DNA from: Fomitopsis serialis | Lineage: Eukaryota; Basidiomycota; Agaricomycetes; Polyporales; Fomitopsidaceae | Assembly (NCBI RefSeq): GCF_022376445.1 | Contig: NW_025955092.1 | Span: forward strand, 1-64,000 | DNA length: 64,000 bases | Direction of reading: 5' to 3' | In this document: in pieces, positions 44,618-56,200 of the stretch | How positions within the stretch are numbered: the first letter of the stretch is position 1 | How the letters are laid out: every line of letters starts with the position of its first letter | Notes under the pieces: model-generated | Databases searched by the model: none | Seen by the model: only the letters and a program-made list of their open reading frames with translations | What the model was told of the DNA's origin: nothing | Program-made: the position numbers and the translations under genes

Positions 44618-47600
44618 CGCGGGGGTCGATGTGAGGTTGGGCTAGAGTCGCTGGTGAGTGGTTGATAAACACTCTGCAGCGCGGATCTCTTATACGTTAG
44701 GTCTGGTGGGTGAACAGACACCACGCAGCGCGGTTGCCTTGACGTTGAGACGATAGAATTCGAGACTACGCATGGTGGTACTCACACCCAGCGCTGCGGA
44801 AGGGGAGAGAACGATCAGTCGTCAGCAGTAACGAGATTCATACGGCGAGCCAAAGAAAAATGTGAAACTTACCACTCCCCACCAAGTGCTGTTTCATGAC
44901 AACCCATTGAATTACGTGTGGGCGACCGGTGGATTGGACTAGCTAGGCAGATGACTTCAGTCTTCATGCTGCGGCATAAAGACCGGGTGACGGAGAGAAC
45001 ATCAACTGGTGCATAGGTGCACACCGTCGCTTCAGCATTTGCGATATTAAAATCTGTTGAAGAGGGGAAGCAACGAGGCAGTAGAAAGGCGAGCCAGAAC
45101 CTCAATGCTTACCACGGCGCGAAGGCTGGCAATGACACCCGCCTTTCAACGGCGTTTTAACCCGACCTTGCTTGTTTGAACGAGGTTCATGAGGCTCTCA
45201 GGGCCAAGCTTCAAGCAGACCTAGGAGTTGGTCAACATCACATTACACATATGCATGCGCATACGAGTTCACAGTAAGTACATAAGTCGAGCAAGATCAG
45301 GACCGATCGGACGTACATCGTTTTCCGCTGCCACGTTTCGAGCAAAAATGGGTAGGTGTACAGATGGAAAGATGGCGGATCCCACAATGTTTTGTCGCAT
45401 GCCGCTCCGACAAGGGCGGCCAACTTGAATAGGCCGCCGCATCGCATCAATTTCTGTCGACACCGGTGTGTCACTTTGCCACAACGGCAATCGGCCCGGT
45501 CTGGAGGTACTTAGTTTGCACTTCGGATATATCCTATATATTCTGCCATCGAATGGTGTCTCGAGAGCGGTTGAAACGCAGACTTTGAGAAAACCACAGT
45601 AGGGATGTTCACGTGGGCCCGTACTTGGAATCGGGAGGCGCCGGCGTGTCTGTTCAAGTGGGCGACACGAACTTGTTCCGTCGACCAAGCCATTTCCGCT
45701 GTTGCGCCTTGCTTCCCCACCTAGTGCGGATGGGTGTACAAACTGAAGAAATGCAGCACACCGAAACCATTGGCAACGAGAACGACCCCTGTGCCAGTGC
45801 ACTCACCTTGGATGATTCCTCATCGCACTTGAATATTGAAATGAAAACATCACGTTCAATTGTGAGAGAGTTGGCGCCAGCCCGTTCGGAACGCCTGATC
45901 ATTGAGGTCGGATGCATTGCAATGCGTCAATCATTCTTGACACTGCGGTGCATTCGGTGCTTCATCGTAAGAGACCAGTGGGGCCCGGGACTGAAGAGCA
46001 GCTACGTTTGCAGTAGTCGATAGGGTTATGTTTTGCGGCCAAGAGGTCAATATGCGAAAATGATTGTTGTGAGCTACGATCTATGAACGCGGACATACCA
46101 TGACCAGTATGAACATCGGCGCATGACTTCCTTGAAGAGGCCCTTGCGGAATCGAGACGAACCACTGAGCGCAGATCATTGTCAGCAAGAGCGAGCACAC
46201 CGCGTCGTCGACGATAATGGAGGCAGAGTTACGGAATAACAGCCATACCTTCGTTCCGAAAACTTGACTTCGTGAGAGGCGGGGATAAGACAGCGTGGTT
46301 GAAGCTTGAAGACGCAAGTAGAATATACCTCAGCAGTCCAGACGCAGGAAGCACTGCCACAGACGCGGGAAGCACTTCCACAGGGAGGTCAACGGATGGT
46401 GGAAACCGAGCATGCAGTGCATGAACGTTCAGAACTTACTAGATGCCCGCAACGTTGAGAGTCCAGACGCATACTGCGGCCACCGTAAGTAAAGCCAAGC
46501 CGGTGGCCCGAGTCGCCCGACAGGCCGCGGGAGCAAATCTCAATGTCGATCACCGACGCCGTACTACGTCACGAGATCACGAGACGCCACACTGCACCGT
46601 GACGGTACACAGTACTTGCACCACGCTGAAGAGCGCGACGGGATGCCTTGAGTGAGGAACTCAGTAACATCGATCTGTGACACAGAGGGGCTCGCTACAA
46701 AGCAAGGGCGACACAGGCTGCTTGCGTGGGGTTGAGATATGTTACAGATCGGTGAAGCTGGATATGTAGTACATCGCTTGCACTGGCACCATTTCATGTT
46801 AATCCCACTGTGGTTGAAGTCGGCGAGCAAGAGTGGGACAGTGGGTGGTCAGTTAAACTTATATAGCAGCACTCATTGTGAGCTTGTTCATTGGACAATG
46901 GCCTCACAGCCACAGCAGCGAATGGCTGCGAAAAGGCTTTGCCAGTGGTCTGGGGCCACGGCGCGACGTCAGAAATTGGTGTGGCCGCGGCGGGAGTTCG
47001 GGCGCCTAAGTCCAACTTCGCTCGAATGGACGTTGTCAGAGCCGTAAACCTGTATCAACCACGCTCATATGGACATCAAAGTGGATCTTCCGAAAGAATG
47101 GCCCATCGCGCAAATTTGAGTGATTTTCAATCGGATTTGTAGGGATTTGTGAACGAGCAGAAGCACATTCTATACAGCAGAGGGCGGGAATAATCGTTTG
47201 CGAATCGACAATTTGTACTTGTTTGTTGCCTGGCTGCACCCCCTAGGCCGAAGTATGCTCGCTTCGCTCGCAAACAGAGTACGGCGTGACCGCTGCCGGG
47301 AACGATGAACCAAATTGTGCCGTACATCAACAAATTCATTCTCCTCCTACACGACGACCGTACATGACAAGATACGAAAGGCTCGAGAATCCGATAGAAA
47401 ATACTCATCATCGACTTCGGCGCGAGTTAGTTTCCCCCCGCACGAGTGCGAGGGTACTTATCCCGAGGACCACGTAAAGGTCCGCGCCCGGACAGACACC
47501 GCGTCCCGCGATGCCCGCCCGCCCTCGGGGGCCTAACTTGCGCCGCTTGACCCTTCGCTCTTGCCATAGCCCTTGAAGCTAGCTCCCATGACTTTCTTGC

Positions 47601-49399
47601 GGCGCTTGACCCTTCACTCGAATCCGAGCCCTGGATGCTAGCTCCTGTGACTTTCTTGCGGCGCTTGACCCTTCACTCGAACCCGAGCTCTTGAGGCTAG
47701 CCAATCGGCGCTTGACCCTTCGCTCGTTCGAGCACCCTTGAGGCCAGCCTCCTTTACCTTGCGGCGCTTGACTCTTCGCCCGACTTCGGGCTCTTGACGC
47801 AGCCCCCGCTTCCGGCGTTTGACGCGTCACACACATGTTCATGCAACTCTGTTGCTGTGTGTGACCATCTTTTCCCTTACGATCCATTGGGCACTTGACG
47901 TACGAATGGTGGTGAGTAGGGGACGTGCGAGACGACGAGCGAGCAGACGTACCAATCTCCCAATGGATATTGCCGCCGAGTTTACTTTACTCGGACGCAG
48001 CAGGTCGGACAGGCGGAGCAGGCGCAGACGGGGACAAGACAGACAAAAGAAACGTACACAGTCCAGAGGGCAGGCGCCTTAAGCATCATGGCGGCTGACA
48101 GGGCGGCTGGTCGAACTCGCGACGCGTCGGTGGCGCAGGCTGACAGTCGATGAACGCCACTCGACGTCGCGTGTGGCTGGCAGGGACCGACGGCGAAGCT
48201 CCAGCGCGACACGGGCGTCGGTCTACGCGTCGGGTCAGATCGAGGGCGTCCGTTGGGGACGCATGGTCGACATACCTTTGTGCGCGACGACGCGCGCCCT
48301 TTGTCGACGAGTGGCGTCCATACGGTGGTCGGGTACACAGGGCTTGGCGCGGCTGACGAGGTGGACCACTTGAGGAAAGAGCCATATAGCGAGTGAGCAA
48401 GAGACGTGGGCGGGAGGTAGCCTAGAGGTGGGGAGAGAGGAGGAGGGGGAGTCGCGGTTGGGCGAAAGAGGGCCGCATATCGAGGTCCATTTATATGTTT
48501 GGCACAAAGGCCGCGAACACGTGGTATCACATCCACGAGCCCAGTCCGGTCCGCAGCGTGGACCGCGATACGAGGGCGGTTTCCGAATTTGGGTGTTTGT
48601 GGGTCCACATCGAAGACAAAGCAATCGCTGGAAAGGGCGAGGCTGTGGTCAGCGCCATGCGGATGACGGGCATGATAATGGCTGATGCGCACGATATGCC
48701 TGATTGGTATACTCCGCGACGGGCACGGAGTGATAGAAGAGTAAAGAAGAGTGCGCAGGTCAGAGCGTTTCCACCGTGATGGTGGACAAAGCATCCCCGG
48801 ACGGATATTTGGATGACACGTCGAGTCAAGGATCGCGCATTAGGGTGTTTTATCCAGCGACGGTCCGGTGGAGTGTGCGAAGTAGAGCTGTGCGACTGTC
48901 TCTGACCACTTGTGGATTATCAGCATGATCCTCAGACGCGACGACGTTCACGTCGAAGGGAATCGAAATGCCTTCAAGCTCACGGTTTTCATATTCTGGT
49001 CCACTCTCTGGCGGTTGACCTGGGTCGCAATAGAAGCCTAGTAGCAGCAGGCCCATCATGAAATAGCTTGTTCTTCGAACAGAAAGGCTTCAGTTCGCGA
49101 CCAGCATTCGAGAGTTCAAGTTGCTCACAGCCACAGCAAAGCCACAGTGGCGGTGACCAAATCGGGATCTCGATCATTGATGTCACCGCGTCATCAGCCC
49201 GCTCCCGCCGGGCCGCCGCATGCTGGTCTCGGTCAGTCTCTGACTCTCTCGTCTCTCACCCACTGGCGACTTTCACCTTCTCCGACCCTCTCATTGTCAG
49301 CGGTCTTCCACTTCCGAGCCCCCTCTAGATAACACTATTGTTGATAGTTCTGCTGCCTGGCCTGAGCTTCGAAGCTGATAATAGATTCCCCTGACCTGT
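44618..49399. other. 4.8-kb stretch without supportable genes
   Basis: 44618-46480 belongs to duplication copy 1 and matches 50806-52470; reading frames differ between the copies, which argues against coding. 46481-49399 is the unduplicated spacer, holding the minisatellite at 47.5-47.8 kb. A 270-codon frame at 47982-48794 (-) and a 69-codon frame at 48850-49059 (-, LEGISIPFDVNVVASEDHAD) have no recognised family; the second has a protein-like composition but no clear splice partner. Confidence 0.4.
47538..47840. repeat. Minisatellite, about 5-6 degenerate units of 50-60 bp
   Basis: Units begin CTTGCGGCGCTTGACCCTTC and end near CTTGAGGCTAGCTCC. Starts are near 47538, 47597, 47656, 47706, 47760 and a partial unit near 47814. 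Length and sequence vary between units. Read on the minus strand this gives a frame with repeated Arg/Lys/Ser-rich peptides (RARSRAKSQAPQ, RVKRRLASLKSS), but unit lengths are not all multiples of three, so coding is unlikely. Confidence 0.85.
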
Positions 49400-49988
49400 G
49401 CTGGCGGGGCTCGTCGAATCGCAGAAACACCCTCAGCCATTGTTTACTCCACGAAAGCCGAACAATGACAGCACGACGAGAACATCTCCCTATAACGCGG
49501 TATGTCCTGTATACTTCCCTCATGATGATCCCCGTACTCACCGTCACTCCTGCGCAGCCGCCTCAATGATCGGGCAGGATCTGTACGACAAAATCTCGGT
49601 TACGGCCATCAAGCTGAATCAACTTGAAGCTGCCGCGGACTATGCCCTCAAGCGTGGCCCCATCCTCGTAGACACGAAGTTTGAGTTCGGGCTCGTTCCG
49701 TCGCCTTCCGGTGGGGAGGTGCTGATCTTGGTCGATGAGCTACCCACGCCAGACTCATCTCGCTACTGGTCTGCGGAGCGATACAAGCCCGGAGGAACGC
49801 AGCCAAGTTTCGACAAGCAGTACTTGCGGGACTGGTTGACCAGCACGGGCTTCAGGAAAGGGTTTGAAAGCGGCCCGGAAGGAAAGGAGGGAGAGGGGTG
49901 GGTCATGGAGACGAGTGTGGTGGAGGGCACAAGGGATAGGTATCTTGAAGCCTTGAGTATGCTGGTGGGCGAAGACGTTACGTTGTAA
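49400..49988 (+). pseudogene. 5'-truncated ADE1 copy
   Basis: Corresponds to ADE1 from mid exon 3 to the stop codon. Exon 3 lacks its first part, all of exons 1 and 2 are absent, and a net 4-nt loss (TTTACTCCACGAAAGCCGAA against the longer ADE1 text) shifts the frame in the exon 3 remnant. The intron (from GTATGTCC near 49499 to CGCAG before 49560) and exon 4 are still well preserved: [53 protein letters not shown] and [20 protein letters not shown], ending MLVGEDVTL. It lacks the ATP- and substrate-binding N-terminus, so it cannot encode an active synthase. Confidence 0.92.
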
Positions 49989-50496
49989 GTGTCCCATGAT
50001 ATTGTAGCCGTATGTTCTCTTTATTATAATAAAGCCAGCGAATAACGTTCATCGCTCAGCGTGGTCTAGGCTACAGAATGTGAATCATCACCTGGTCTGT
50101 GCTGTTGTGTCTTTCAGGCTTCGATCTTGCAGGCGTTCTTGTAGGACTAACAGTAAAATCTATTAAGTTTTGTCTAGGACTACTTGCAACGGCCGTAAAG
50201 ACACTCAAAATTCGCAACATCAATGATGGCATTTGTTTAGGCTACAATAATGATTAATACCCCGTCAAGCTTCAAGGTCAAGACGCGCATTGAATCTAAG
50301 GGAGCGGCGAGAGAGAAGGGCCGACGCCGGATACAACTCCCAGAGATTGGGATAAAATGATTTTTGGATGTTGGCCTACCATCATGCCTGCATCGAGCAC
50401 GGGAGACAGCTTCTTGTAAGCCACACTTAGTATGGCCGCCAACCTATCACTAAGCTCAGTACTAACTATACAAAAATGATTGAGCACGCTTTACCA

Positions 50497-50805
50497 TCAG
50501 GTCGGGTAGGGACAGTTGCCTCCCATATGGCGCTGGAGGGCAGCGTTCGTACTGAAAGCGGCCAAGCACCTCTGGCACACATACGGCCTGGCACTGTACG
50601 TCGTAGGGCCAAATGGCGTCGCACAGTTTGGAGGAAGCTGCGGAGTATTTCCGTCATAGCACTCGGGTGCTACCGCAGGATGAGCCCGCACTGGCGGTAG
50701 TGGCGAGTAGCCTTGGTAGACAACCATCAACAACCTGTCGCGGACGAATGTCAAGCCTTGCTCTTCGCGGATGTCTGCGTCAATGATCTTGGACATGAGA
50801 GCCAT
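50497..50805 (-). CDS. Small C2HC zinc-finger protein B (paralogue of A)
   Basis: 102 aa, single exon, start MALMSKIIDADIREEQGL at 50805 (the frame extends upstream to 51015, but the start homologous to paralogue A was chosen). Terminal finger YVCQRCLAAFSTNAALQRH then MGGNC: Cys-x2-Cys-x12-His-x4-Cys. The middle region is diverged from A with compensating indels, but the frame is open and the finger kept. This suggests selection on the finger, or a young enough duplication; which one cannot be told by eye. Confidence 0.55.
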   Translation of the reverse strand: MALMSKIIDADIREEQGLTFVRDRLLMVVYQGYSPLPPVRAHPAVAPECYDGNTPQLPPNCATPFGPTTYSARPYVCQRCLAAFSTNAALQRHMGGNCPYPT

Positions 50806-52888
50806 AGCGGGAGTCGTTGTGAGACTGGCTGGAGTCGGTGAGTGGTTGATGAATACCGTACAGCTTGGAGCTCTTTTATTCATTGTCTGGTGGGTAAACA
50901 GACGCCACGCGGCGCGTTTCCTTCGAGGACGATCAGTCGTCAGCAGTAACGAGATGCATACGACGAGCCAAAGGAAGATGTGAAACTTACCGCACCCCAC
51001 CAAGTGCCGTTTCATGACTGCCCATTGAATTGCGTGTGGGCGACTGGTGGATTGGACTAGCTAGGCAGATGACTTCAGTCTTCATGCTGCGGCATAGTGC
51101 CCAGGTGACGGATCAAATGGGACATAGCTACGCACCGTCGTTTCTGCACTTGCGATATCAACAACTCCTGAAGAGGGAAAGCGGCGAGGCAGTGGAAAGG
51201 CGATCAAGAATCTCAATGCTTACCACGGCGCGACTGGCAATGACTCCCCCTGCTGAACTGCGTCTTGAGGGAAATCTTGCCTGTATGGACGGGGTTCATG
51301 AGAGCTGTAAAGCTAAGCTCTGTACGAGCCCATAAGCTGGTGAGCATCATGCCATACATACGCACACGACTTCACAGTACATAACCTGGAAAAGATCAAG
51401 ACTGATCGGACGCACATTGATCATGGCCACCGGCGAGTTATTGCTGGCCTCAATTTAAGCGGAAATGAGTAGGTGTACGGATGGAAAGATGAAGCACGTG
51501 GCTCCCAAAAAGACGGTAGATAGGTCGCTGCATCGCATCAGTTTCTGTCGACAGCCCATGTTGGCCTCATGCAAGTTGAAAGAAAGTGAGACGTCCGGCG
51601 TCTGCCACAGCGTCACTTGCCACTCGGCAGTCGGCCCGGTCTGGTGGTAAGCGCCACCATGACTGGCCGGGTCCCTGCTCTGCAGCGTAAGTTGATTGGG
51701 TCGATTGCACCCTGCGGGAGGCGCCGGCATGTCTGTTCAAATGAGACGCGAACATCATATTCCGTCGTACCTGGTGGCCATTCCGCCGTTGCGCCTTGCT
51801 TCGGAGTCCCCACCTAATGCGGATGGTTGTACAGACTGAGAAACGCAGCACACCAAAATCATTCGCAACGAAAACGACCCCTGTGCCAGCGCACTCACCT
51901 TTAATTACACCACGTGAATATCGTATTGAAAACATTGCGCTCGGTTGCGAGGAAGTTGGCACCAGCCCATTCGGAACGCCTGGGCCTTGAGGCCTAAGGC
52001 CTGAGGTCAGATGCGTTGAATTGTGATTAGCATTCTTGACGCACGTAATGGGGCGTGCGGTGCTGCGTCGTAAGTGACCGATGGGACTGCAAAGCAGCCG
52101 TAGTTCCTGGAGTCGATAGAGATTTCTTTTGCGACCAAGAGGTCAGTATGCAAAACTGATTGATGTCAGCTACGATCTATGAACGCGGGAGGGGGACGTA
52201 CCATGACCAATGTGAACATCGGGCTACGGTTGCAGCCATACCTTCGTTCCGCAAACTCGACTTCGTGAGAGGCTGGGATGAAACAGCGTGCTTGAAGCTC
52301 GAAGACGCAAGTAGTAGATATCTCAGTAGCCCAGACGCGGAAGCACTGCCACAGACGCGGGAAGCACTGCCACAGGGAGGTCGACGGATGGTGGAAACCG
52401 AACATGCAGTGCATGTACGTTCAGAAATTACTGGATGCCCGTCGAGAGTCCAGACGCACAGCGGTACTTACTGGCAGTGGAAACAGGCCTGTATGCAGTG
52501 CCAAGCAGTACGCGACCTTATGCGGTTGATGGGGGCAAGTGCCAGTGGACTGGTAGGTGCTTGAGCGGCACTACCTGTAAGGGCCTCCCAGTACTGGCAG
52601 TGGTACTGTTTAACGGTAGACGGATGGCACAGTCAGACCAAGAGATAAATCGGTAACGAGACGACCAGTGAAATGCTAACGATGAGAAAGGCTAGGATAC
52701 ACAAGTCTGAGGAGATCCATTCGAGCGTCCGTGGAATCAGAGCGGAAAGTACGAGAAGAGGAGTGAGGTTGGTATGCTACAGAGGTCCTGAACGCAAGGA
52801 AACGGTTGAGAGTGGAAGGGACTACGAAGCGCGGAATGTCAGTAAATGGAAAGAGGTGTGTGATGTCTCCGGAGCGATGATACGACGT
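50806..52888. other. Non-coding part of duplication copy 2 and flank
   Basis: Matches 44618-46480 up to about 52470. No supportable gene. Near 52335-52380 the 21-22-bp element GGAAGCACTGCCACAGACGC occurs twice in tandem, as it does in copy 1 (46349-46382). Confidence 0.4.
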
Positions 52889-53289
52889 TCAGCTAGTGGA
52901 GCCCTCGGAGTCGACTGAGTTGCTGCGTTGTCTGCTGCCGAAGGCGCGGATGCGGGGGAGAGAAAGCCGGAGCTCCATGAGCTCGAGCATGTCCCTGTGA
53001 CGTGGTGAATCTCAATTCAATGCAACATGTCCAGCTAGGCTTACCTGTAATTAAGTCTGTTGGTGACCTTCATAGGTGTCCGGTCGTACTCCTCGACGTA
53101 AAACACCTCTTCCTTCACCACCTCCGCGTTCCCATCCTCGCTGAACGTCACGGATTTCCGCCGCGCCTCGCGCAGGGGCTTTGGCTGTTCAATGTCTGAG
53201 GGTAGGAGGGGGCCCTCGTATCTTGGGGGCTCCGGGTCCGCGGCAGACGGGGGTGCGACGTTCTGCTTGAGACAGCTCTTGACGACCAT
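52889..53289 (-). CDS. Small conserved basidiomycete protein with D-R-T-P motif (116 aa)
   Basis: Exons on minus: 53289-53045 and 52994-52889, with a 50-nt intron. The protein contains RRKSVTFSEDG, then VEEYDRTPMKVTNRLNYR, continued in exon 2 by DMLELMELRLSLP and a Ser-rich tail. I recall this arrangement (a basic K-S/C-VTF-x block, an acidic stretch, W/Y-DRTP, then RLxYxDxxELxxxxxSLP) in many basidiomycete proteins of unknown function; the splice join reproduces it exactly. The start MVVKSCLKQN was chosen. No membrane segments. Possibly a regulatory docking protein; function unknown. Confidence 0.75.
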
Positions 53290-56200
53290 AGTGTTTAAAT
53301 GTCTGCGGCTGCCGCAAAGGCAAGTGGGGCGATGTGAGCGCAAAAAGGACACGAAGCTTCTCACAGACGACGGGTGTGTCTATGGGGTTGCGGGACCGGG
53401 CAGCGCGTCCTCGAGTTTATGTACGCGCGAGCGCAGTGCTTTTCGAAAGGCGGATGCGCTTGGATAGGGATCCGTCCGGCCGTTGAGTATGAGTGCCAGC
53501 CTGGAGCCGTCTGGAGTAGAACGTTCCGCGCCGCGGATGAGCCGGATGCGAATGCCAACAGACGGATGCAGACGCGCCGCACGCGGGAAGCGTGCGTGGG
53601 AGCAGGTGTTGAGTCTCGCTATTCTGAGCTCAGCTCACTGCGCTGCTACCTAGGCAAGATTCACTGGCTGTGAGTTATGCACTAGGCTGGCGTCCACGGC
53701 GGCGAACGCTAGGGGCGGAATAACTGCAGACAGTGACTGTGCAGTGATTGAGTGAGTTGGTCGCGAGCGGCGTCAGAGCGGGACGGTGGCGCGGACTGAT
53801 CGAGCTCGCGTCGGGATCTGACCCAGTCCAGATTCTGTTTGTCGGTGTTCCAAGTTTGGCCAGCTGTGCCTGAATCCCCTCAGCGGAACGTTCAGCGGGC
53901 CCCGAATTGCGCTCCCGACGATGACGCTCCCGTCCGTCCGACAACGCTCTGCCCTGCGACTGTACAGAGCTAGCGCGTCGACCCTTGGAAACTCTGGATT
54001 GCGACCCTACAGCATGAGAAGATGGACAGGTGCATCTTCCTCTTCCACGCAACAGGCTCATCTCATCCCTCGCAACCCTGTACCGCGACGCAGGCTCACG
54101 ACCCGTTCATCATAGCCCCGTGTATCTCGATAACGATGGATAGCACGAGCGCGGCACTGCGATCGTCTCCGCACAAGTACGGCGAACCGAACGAACCGCG
54201 ATGTCTCTAGGATGTTCTCTGCGCGCAGTCGTCGTCGGTCGAGCCCGCGACGCCGGCGGCGTCCGCGCCCCTGCGTGCTATACACGACTCTGGTGGCTGA
54301 CGGCAGCTTCATCTCCTCCTGGGTGAATTGATCACTTGATAAGCAAGGGCCTGTCGAGAACAATCTCTTTCATTTCGAGCTGCCGCGAGGTGCGCCCCTC
54401 CCCACGCTGTCCTCCGCTTCCCGCTCACTGCCTCTTCATTCAAGATTGTCTGGAGCCTTTCATGCCCAGTTGCCTGCATGGCTGTGGAGAGCTTGTGCTT
54501 CAGCGGAAGGGAGAGCCCTTGGTGTCCGTGTTGCGTTGCGCTCGGTCGCTTCGCGCGGGTGTCGCTATGGATGCGTTTGGGCAAGCTCTCTTCAGTGCTA
54601 ATGGCAACACCGCACAGCAGGCTGCTGCAACAGCGCGCAGTGCGCACATCAACACGGGTCCCGAGTCATCTTGCCTGATCTCGTCATTCTGTGGCCCACC
54701 CAGGCGTCTCCTCGGTCGAAACTACCCGCGATGCGACCCTACGTTCCATCCGCTTGTCCGCAAGGCCTCTCGCGTGCCCATATGCAACTCGACCCCCATA
54801 GCAGGCAATCCCAGAACTCATTACACACGCACAAATGACGGGTATGATGACCCCGCGCAACTAAGGAAGCCAGGGGACAGCACGAAGCGGTCGGAAGCGC
54901 GAGCCACGACCGCGCCACGGATCGTCGCTCTCGCATCTGTCACCCGTGCCCCCCAACCGTCGCCCCGCACGTCAACGTCAATCCTGCGTCCGCCACGACC
55001 CGTTTCATCTCGACCGGCCATGCCATCCGTGCCGCCGGGATCCTCGGTCGCCATCGCCGCGACCAGCCGTGGGCGGCTTGTCTCATGGGTCCAGCGTCCT
55101 AATGATGCATGGTAAGTATGGGAGTCGCCCTCGGCCCTCGGCGACGGCAGTGGCGTACCTGCGATCCGTGACGACGGGGCCGATACTTACTGGCGCTTGC
55201 AGCTGCACTAGAACTGTCGCATCACAATAAAGTGGGGTCGTATGTCTCTCGCGTTATTGTAGGGGAAGTTGACAGAAGAGTACTCCGTTTCTGTGGCGGT
55301 TGTAGCCTCGCGGCTTGCGCAGCTATCATTGTGTGTCGCAACTCTACATAGTCGTCTCCTGCAATGTGCCCCTGCACTCAGAACCACTTTCCACCCTTAC
55401 TAGTGCGGAATTTGATATCGATTTCCCCGCTCTGTGCGGAACGCCGTCGGTCCACCTTCAAATTACAGTACGCTCCCGTCTGCCACCGACCCCGCAGTGG
55501 TCGTGCATGAATGCACTCCTGATAAATGGCACCTGTCCTTATGCATACGTAGCAAGTGCGTGGTTCTCGGAGTGCGCGTGGTGGTTTATCGCGAGCAGAC
55601 TCACCAAAGGCGCCGCTCTTCTTTTCTGCGGTGGTCCGAGTGGTCGTCGGTGGAACGCTGGAAGGGTGGGCTGGTGGAACACTCCGTGTGCATTCGTGGA
55701 AGGGTGGCCACCGAGGTGGGCCGGTGGCAGACTTCCCTCCAAATGCATGTGGTGGGCGAGCGTCCGAGATAGGCAAGGCCGACTGCCCGGGACGATCGTA
55801 TGGGGTGAGAGCGCCGAGGAAGGTCGGAGGAGTGTGTTTTAATTTCAGCGTGTCTGGGAGAGAGAAGCCCGGCTGGCAGGCCAATATAGCCAAGTCGCCG
55901 CAGGCCTGACCGGTGACCCACCGTCCGACTCGGGCAGAGGCGCAGGCCGAGGTGGAACTGCACGCCCCGGCCAGAGATACGCCCATGTCGCGCTGCACAT
56001 GGATCGTCGTACCGCAATGCAGCGCCCACCAGTGACCGCGAGCTGCCCGATCTGTCCTCCCCCAGCCTATGTCGTCCGAGTCCACAAGGCTACGGAGCCC
56101 GCCCAGTATCGACGTTCAGAGCCCCACATGTCTGAAACGTCGAGGCTTTATTGTGCGCACGGCCGCCCTGCCGGGTTGATCATTGCATTATCAGTGTTAG

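Larger units (their letters stand above)
43205..46480. repeat. Segmental duplication, copy 1 (3' ADE1 to 46.5 kb)
   Basis: Colinear direct repeat of 49400-52470. Copy 1 contains ADE1 from GGGCTCGTCGAGTCGCAG to its stop, the ADE1 3' flank, the zinc-finger gene A, and about 1.9 kb of apparently non-coding DNA ending in the GGAAGCACTGCCACAG region. Some blocks are almost identical (for example 44928-44980, TGGATTGGACTAGCTAGGCA and following), others strongly diverged with indels. Boundaries approximate. Confidence 0.9.
49400..52470. repeat. Segmental duplication, copy 2
   Basis: Direct repeat of 43205-46480, displaced by about 6.2 kb. It starts inside ADE1 exon 3, so the duplicated segment never contained the 5' half of ADE1. 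It ends after the GGAAGCACTGCCACAGACGC region; homology is lost beyond about 52470. Shorter than copy 1 by about 200 bp through indels. Confidence 0.9.

Noticed and set aside
47982..48794. 270-codon minus-strand frame
   Set aside because: Rich in Pro, Arg and Cys with no recognisable domain; no conserved counterpart and no promoter signals.
54336..55115. 259-codon plus-strand frame in the GC-rich region
   Set aside because: No family motif, no splice partners, unlikely composition, and equally long frames on the other strand; explained by GC-rich sequence.
55378..56085. 235-codon minus-strand frame
   Set aside because: Chance frame in GC-rich DNA with comparable frames in three other phases.
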